Positions 63,023 to 64,000 of a stretch of DNA of 64,000 nucleotides are shown here, piece by piece. Each line of letters begins with the position of its first letter. Position 1 is the stretch's first letter. The stretch covers positions 620,001 through 684,000 of the forward strand of contig JADKCI010000002.1 in assembly GCA_016714645.1 (NCBI GenBank), read 5' to 3'. Origin of the DNA: Chromatiaceae bacterium. Lineage in GTDB: Bacteria; Pseudomonadota; Gammaproteobacteria; Chromatiales; Chromatiaceae. The notes beneath the pieces were generated by a model, which did no database searches, was not told where the DNA came from, and saw only the letters and a program-made list of their open reading frames with translations. A program made the translations under genes and the position numbers.

Positions 63023-64000
63023 AAAACGACCGTCGCCAGAACCCTCCGGTTAAGTTGACCGATACCCGCATCACCAATTGGAAGCCGGAACGGGATGATG
63101 AGTACCTGAAGGACACCGAGAGCAAGCTCCAAGTCCGGGGGCGACTGTCGGGGTCAAAGACCTTCTATTTCCGGTCTAACCTGCGCTATCAGACCATCAA
63201 GATACAGATCGGGGAGTATGGCCCGGTCAAGCTGCCCGACGCCCGCGACAAGGCGATCATCTGGCAAGGCTGGATCGAGGAGGGCAAGGACCCCCGGGAG
63301 GTCATGAAGGAACAGGATCGGGAACGCGCCGCCGCCGTTGCCGCCAAGCTCGCCGCCGAACAAGCCGCCGCCCTGGAAGCCGCCCGGCGGGAAATCACGG
63401 CGCTGGAGGTCTGGCAGGTCTACATCGCCGCCCGCACCCCGAAGTGGAGCGCCAGCACCATCCACGATCATGCCCGGACCAGCCAGGAGGGGGGCAAGCC
63501 CATCACCCGGGGCCGGCGCAGTGGTCCCGAGCCGTTCACCCAGCCGGGTATCCTTCGCCCCCTGCTGCGGTTGCCCCTCACCCAACTCACCGCCGACCGG
63601 GTTGCCGCCTGGTTGAAGATCGAGGCCGCCCGTCGCCCGACCCAGGCCGCCCTGGCGTATCGCCTGTTGCGTGGCTTCCTCAACTGGTGCGCGTCCCATC
63701 CCGACTATGCCGGCTCGACCCAGCAAGACGTTTGTGGGGCGCGGTCGGTACGGGAGGAGGTCCCGCGCAAGCGCGCCAAGGATGACGTACTGCAACGGGA
63801 GCAACTCAAGGCATGGTTCGCGAAGGTCCGGCAGATACCCAATCCCATCATCGCCACCTTTCTGCAAATCTCCCTGCTGACCGGCGCCAGGCGGGAGGAG
63901 TTGCTCGAACTGAAGTGGGCGGACGTGAATTTCCAGTGGAAGACCCTGCACATCGCCGACAAGGTGGAGGAGGGCGGTCGGACGCTCCCGCTTACCCCCT
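62989..64000 (+). CDS. Tyrosine-family site-specific integrase (5' part)
   Basis: An open frame from ATG 62989 (MNKPAHDSIPSQNDRR) runs past the right edge (337 codons visible). The N-terminal part (ITNWKPERDDEYLKDTES...LQVRGRLSGSKTFYFR) resembles the arm-binding domain of island integrases, with an Ala/Glu-rich helix at about 105-135. The SAM-like core domain follows, and the catalytic domain begins with LTGARREELLELKWADV, which contains the first catalytic Arg. The distal His-x-x-Arg and Tyr lie outside. It probably mobilises an element inserted at the tRNA-Ile(CAU) end. Confidence 0.88.
   Translation, partial: MNKPAHDSIPSQNDRRQNPPVKLTDTRITNWKPERDDEYLKDTESKLQVRGRLSGSKTFYFRSNLRYQTIKIQIGEYGPVKLPDARDKAIIWQGWIEEGKDPREVMKEQDRERAAAVAAKLAAEQAAALEAARREITALEVWQVYIAARTPKWSASTIHDHARTSQEGGKPITRGRRSGPEPFTQPGILRPLLRLPLTQLTADRVAAWLKIEAARRPTQAALAYRLLRGFLNWCASHPDYAGSTQQDVCGARSVREEVPRKRAKDDVLQREQLKAWFAKVRQIPNPIIATFLQISLLTGARREELLELKWADVNFQWKTLHIADKVEEGGRTLPLTP

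Overview
The window is GC-rich chromosomal DNA of a gammaproteobacterium. Gene order and content best fit the Chromatiales (purple sulfur bacteria and relatives). The clues are the conserved rhlB / trxA-rho divergence, a tkt-gap-pgk-pyk-fba carbon cluster typical of autotrophs, metK-ahcY with an S-adenosylhomocysteine (SAH) riboswitch, and an indolepyruvate oxidoreductase / arylacetate-CoA ligase region. The genus is not determined; this is inference from protein resemblance and synteny without database searches.

Layout. 1-12.7 kb is housekeeping: the 3' part of clpA, infA, an IS3-type transposase remnant, a DUF2892 protein, a kinase/ATPase fusion, rho, trxA, rhlB, a GMP/IMP-nucleotidase-like HAD phosphatase, an exported double-thioredoxin-fold protein, and pta-ackA. 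12.7-26.8 kb is a large divergent cluster. Leftward run iorA-iorB and a class II DAHP synthase. Rightward run a class I DAHP synthase, an outer-membrane porin, a complete LIV-type ABC importer, a CBS-ACT protein, a PaaI-type thioesterase and a PaaK-type CoA ligase. Together they read as an aryl-acid uptake and salvage system feeding aromatic amino acid synthesis. 26.8-32.7 kb is accessory: a broken beta-helix/CARDB surface protein flanked by a copy of the paaK 3' end, a LysE exporter, a DUF4143 ATPase with a palindromic site at its start codon, decayed relE and higBA toxin-antitoxin genes, and stray fragments of kdpC and metF. 32.7-40.9 kb is kdpFABCDE, with kdpD split by a frameshift in a run of eight T. 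41-44.8 kb is metK-ahcY-metF (leftward), with an SAH riboswitch before ahcY. 44.9-52.8 kb holds a thioredoxin-like protein and the Calvin/glycolysis cluster. 53-56.1 kb holds lptF and small envelope or unknown genes. 56.3-59.5 kb holds a repeat protein of unknown function and the queuosine precursor genes queC-queD-queE, with QueD built as three fused domains. 59.6-62.3 kb is insertion-sequence debris (IS256, IS21, IS66) and an interrupted recombinase-like gene. 62.8-64 kb is a tRNA-Ile(CAU) 3'-end remnant (an att junction) followed by a tyrosine integrase running off the window, so an integrative element begins here and continues to the right.

How the parts connect. The clearest functional unit is the aryl-acid cluster (12964-26808). 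Import through porin and ABC transporter, activation by the CoA ligase, and reversible conversion of aryl-acetyl-CoA to aryl-pyruvate by IorAB would supply phenylalanine and tryptophan carbon skeletons beside the two DAHP synthases that start de novo synthesis. The repeated fragments of paaK, metF and kdpC around 29.3 and 32.4 kb show that the accessory DNA was built by duplication and recombination at the ends of resident genes.
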